Part shown: in pieces, positions 18,161 to 20,000 of the stretch
Position numbering within the stretch: position 1 is the first letter of the stretch
Layout of the letters: each line of letters begins with the position of its first letter
Source of the DNA: Chrysomallon squamiferum
Lineage: Eukaryota > Mollusca > Gastropoda > Neomphalida > Peltospiridae
Length of the DNA stretch: 20,000 nucleotides
Assembly: GCA_012295275.1 (NCBI GenBank)
Contig: CM022669.1
Span: 4,774,277-4,794,276 of the forward strand
Reading direction: 5' to 3'
Position numbers and translations under genes: made by a program
Notes under the pieces: model-generated
The model's input: the letters and a program-made list of their open reading frames with translations, nothing else
Database searches by the model: none
Told to the model about the DNA's origin: nothing

Positions 18161-18835
18161 AATTTTTTAATAAAAATCCAAGAAAAAAAAAAAAAAAAAA
18201 AGAGAAAAAGATGTTAATGAGCAAATGATAGTTCACTGACACGTGAGTAGGAAGACAATGATGGGTATCAACAACATGTTCAATTAATAGTGGTCAGTGC
18301 TAAACACTACCAAATAACAAGCCTGAGTTAGCTGCTGTCCATCTCTAAGTGACAAACAAATTCATCAATGGGTAGCTTTGGTCACAGGACAATTAAAACA
18401 GAAGATGGTGGACAACCTGACCCCCCCCCCAGATGCTTCTTGACCTTGTAAAAAGAAAGTTTTTAAATGAAGAAGAATATACAAGTAGAAACTGTGATTT
18501 TAGTTGTTTTATTAAACAAGAGAGAAATAGAAAGAAGAAACAGAGAAAAAGTTAGAGTGTAATAAAAAGGAAAAATAATTTAAAATTTTATAACATGAAA
18601 AAAACCCAGTTCTAAATGCACCAACAACTTGTAGTTTCCACAAAGACCAAGACTATTTTAAAGCCAAAACATTCCATAACATATCATTACTTTTTTTAAT
18701 GATGCTTTTATCTTTTTCCTTCAAGGCTGAGCCACCACTGTACAAACCAAAGGACTAGCTACTTCTGTTTTAAGCATAATGCCATTATTCTACCAGAACA
18801 GGTCTGCAAAGGATTCATTAGTTTGGTATAATGAA
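18161..18835. other. Stretch without recognisable gene
   Basis: Moderately AT-rich DNA with an A run at 18182-18201 and an unusual ten-base C run at 18421-18430. No splice-bounded open segment was accepted on either strand. Confidence 0.55.
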
Positions 18836-19240
18836 TATTTTTTTTTTTAATGTCCATTTGGGCTGACTACTTTTGTTTTTAATGTGAAAAATAACCTCCA
18901 GTGGATGTTTAATCAACAAACAGCCTAAATTGGACAATGAGAGAATTGTTACATTAAGACAAAACTAATTTATATTTCCAGTCTCATACAAAATCTGAAT
19001 TGTGACCTGCACTATAACAATACTGAAGGACAGTGACAGAATTGCCATTTTAACATTTCCATTTGTTTTCAATGTCATACAGGATATGGAAAATAGTCAC
19101 CACTGGATACTGAACAGCCAACATTGAACAATGACAGAAGTGCCATTTTAACAAAAAGAATTATAAGTCTGTTTCTTGAAACAGAGAAACTTTTTTCAGT
19201 GCCACACGGGACAAACTTGTTACATTGCCCAGTCAAGGCT
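18836..19240 (+). repeat. Degenerate ~97-bp tandem repeat, about four units
   Basis: GACAATGAGAGAATTGTTAC at 18933, GACAGTGACAGAATTGCCAT at 19029 and GAACAATGACAGAAGTGCCA at 19126 are spaced 96 and 97 bp. A weaker fourth copy (GGGACAAACTTGTTACATTG) lies near 19208. Neighbouring blocks repeat as well: CCAGTGGATGTTTAA and CCACTGGATACTGAA; TTTTCAATGTCATACAGGAT and TTTTCAGTGCCACACGGGAC. The frames crossing it are not convincing as coding. Confidence 0.6.
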
Positions 19241-19494
19241 ATTTGCAATTCCTGGTTCAAACATAACACATTTCTGAACAGTTATTACGTAAGTTCTGCT
19301 TCCAAGTTGACACATCATCACTTCACATATCAGAAAACATAATGTGCCCAAAATCACTGCCACCTTATCACCTTTCTTTTCATGGCTGCCACAGACATGT
19401 TGAGTGGGGAGGGCAATCTGCTGCACACATTAACAGCAGCCCATGGGAGAGATAACAGAGATGAAGAATGCCAGGTTTCTAATAGAAATGTAGC

Positions 19495-19594
19495 TTTGAT
19501 CTGTGTATGTATGTATTTATAAATTCATATGATAATGGTGATTAATAGTTGTCACAAGAGTTTTCATTTTGCTAAATATATGTGTGTCTGTGTA

Positions 19595-19631
<37 letters not shown>

Positions 19632-19860
19632 TGTATATATATGTGTGTGTATAAATTTCTATTAGTGTGTATGTTTGTATGTTTTATATACGTATATTAG
19701 TTTATGATTATGTATGTATGTAAATATGTATATATTTTGTTGCATGTACATATGCATATATGTCTGACATATATGGATTTTATATATATACATGAATACA
19801 TATAAATATATGTATGTATCTATGTTTTGTGTGTGTATGCATATATGTGGTATGTATGGA
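19495..19860. repeat. TG/TATG/TATA purine-pyrimidine alternating tract
   Basis: A (TG)n array at about 19575-19629 sits in about 360 bp of near-alternating purine-pyrimidine sequence made of TATG, TATA and TGTG. The minus-strand open frame at 19662-19970 is mostly Ile/Tyr/His/Thr repeat translation and is not a gene. Confidence 0.85.
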
Positions 19861-20000
19861 TTTAATAAACTAGTTAAAGGGCTTTGATGGTGAAGAAAAA
19901 TTCCTGTAGAAGAGGTACTGGAAAGGATTGGTTTTGTAACCTTCAATGGCTTTACCATTTCTATGTCCATTAAACTACATGATTTCTGAATACATTATCT
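19861..20000. other. Right edge, nothing recognised
   Basis: About 140 bases of mixed composition with no feature that can be supported. Confidence 0.5.

Noticed and set aside
19075-19426. Three overlapping frames on both strands
   Set aside because: They overlap the 97-bp degenerate repeat and each other. A short minus-strand segment near 19376-19425 has a GTGATA donor but a poor acceptor.

Overview
This is eukaryotic, almost certainly animal, genomic DNA. It is very AT-rich and full of microsatellites (AAAT, AAT, ATC/GAT, CA/TG, GTAT, long A and T runs). Coding signal comes only as short exon-like islands bounded by GT/AG splice signals. There are no bacterial-style genes or operons. The repeat content (a Tc1/mariner-type MITE, tRNA-derived SINE-like pieces, minisatellites, long introns) would suit a lophotrochozoan such as a mollusc, but nothing here proves the taxon.

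The best-supported gene lies on the minus strand and reads from right to left. Exon 1 (13507-14025) starts with a strong-context ATG and an N-myristoylation-like MGQTSTK. It ends at a GTAAGA donor in phase 0. Exon 2 (9187-9269, 83 nt) has a good pyrimidine tract, a CAG acceptor and a GTGAGT donor; it enters in phase 0 and leaves with two bases over. Exon 3 (3624-3714, 91 nt) follows a TTCTTTTCCAG acceptor, supplies exactly the one base needed, and stays open for 30 codons to a weaker GTCAGT donor. The three exons join in frame into 231 residues of a protein I do not recognise. The 3' end should lie beyond the left edge or in exons I cannot see. A separate plus-strand exon candidate (2051-2139) implies a second, antisense or nested gene.

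Layout: 1-2050 AT-rich with simple repeats; 2051-2139 plus-strand exon; 2285-2416 four CCAAT boxes; 3624-3714 exon 3; 3715-9186 intron 2, holding an inverted pair of a ~0.45 kb dispersed repeat, a perfect-TIR MITE, tRNA-like SINE pieces and small tandem repeats; 9187-9269 exon 2; 9270-13506 intron 1, with a pair of ATF/CREB-type palindromes and a degenerate 32-bp tandem repeat; 13507-14025 exon 1. From 14026 to 20000 the DNA looks intergenic or upstream. It carries a 41-bp minisatellite with a short higher-order pattern, a dispersed ~25-bp repeat family, a ~97-bp degenerate tandem repeat and TG/TATG tracts.

I found no RNA gene with an intact tRNA or rRNA structure, no transposase or reverse transcriptase reading frame, and no CRISPR-like array. 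The most notable features are the phase-consistent gene model, the inverted repeat pair inside its intron (a possible long pre-mRNA hairpin), and the 41-bp array with its AB-AB dimer block.
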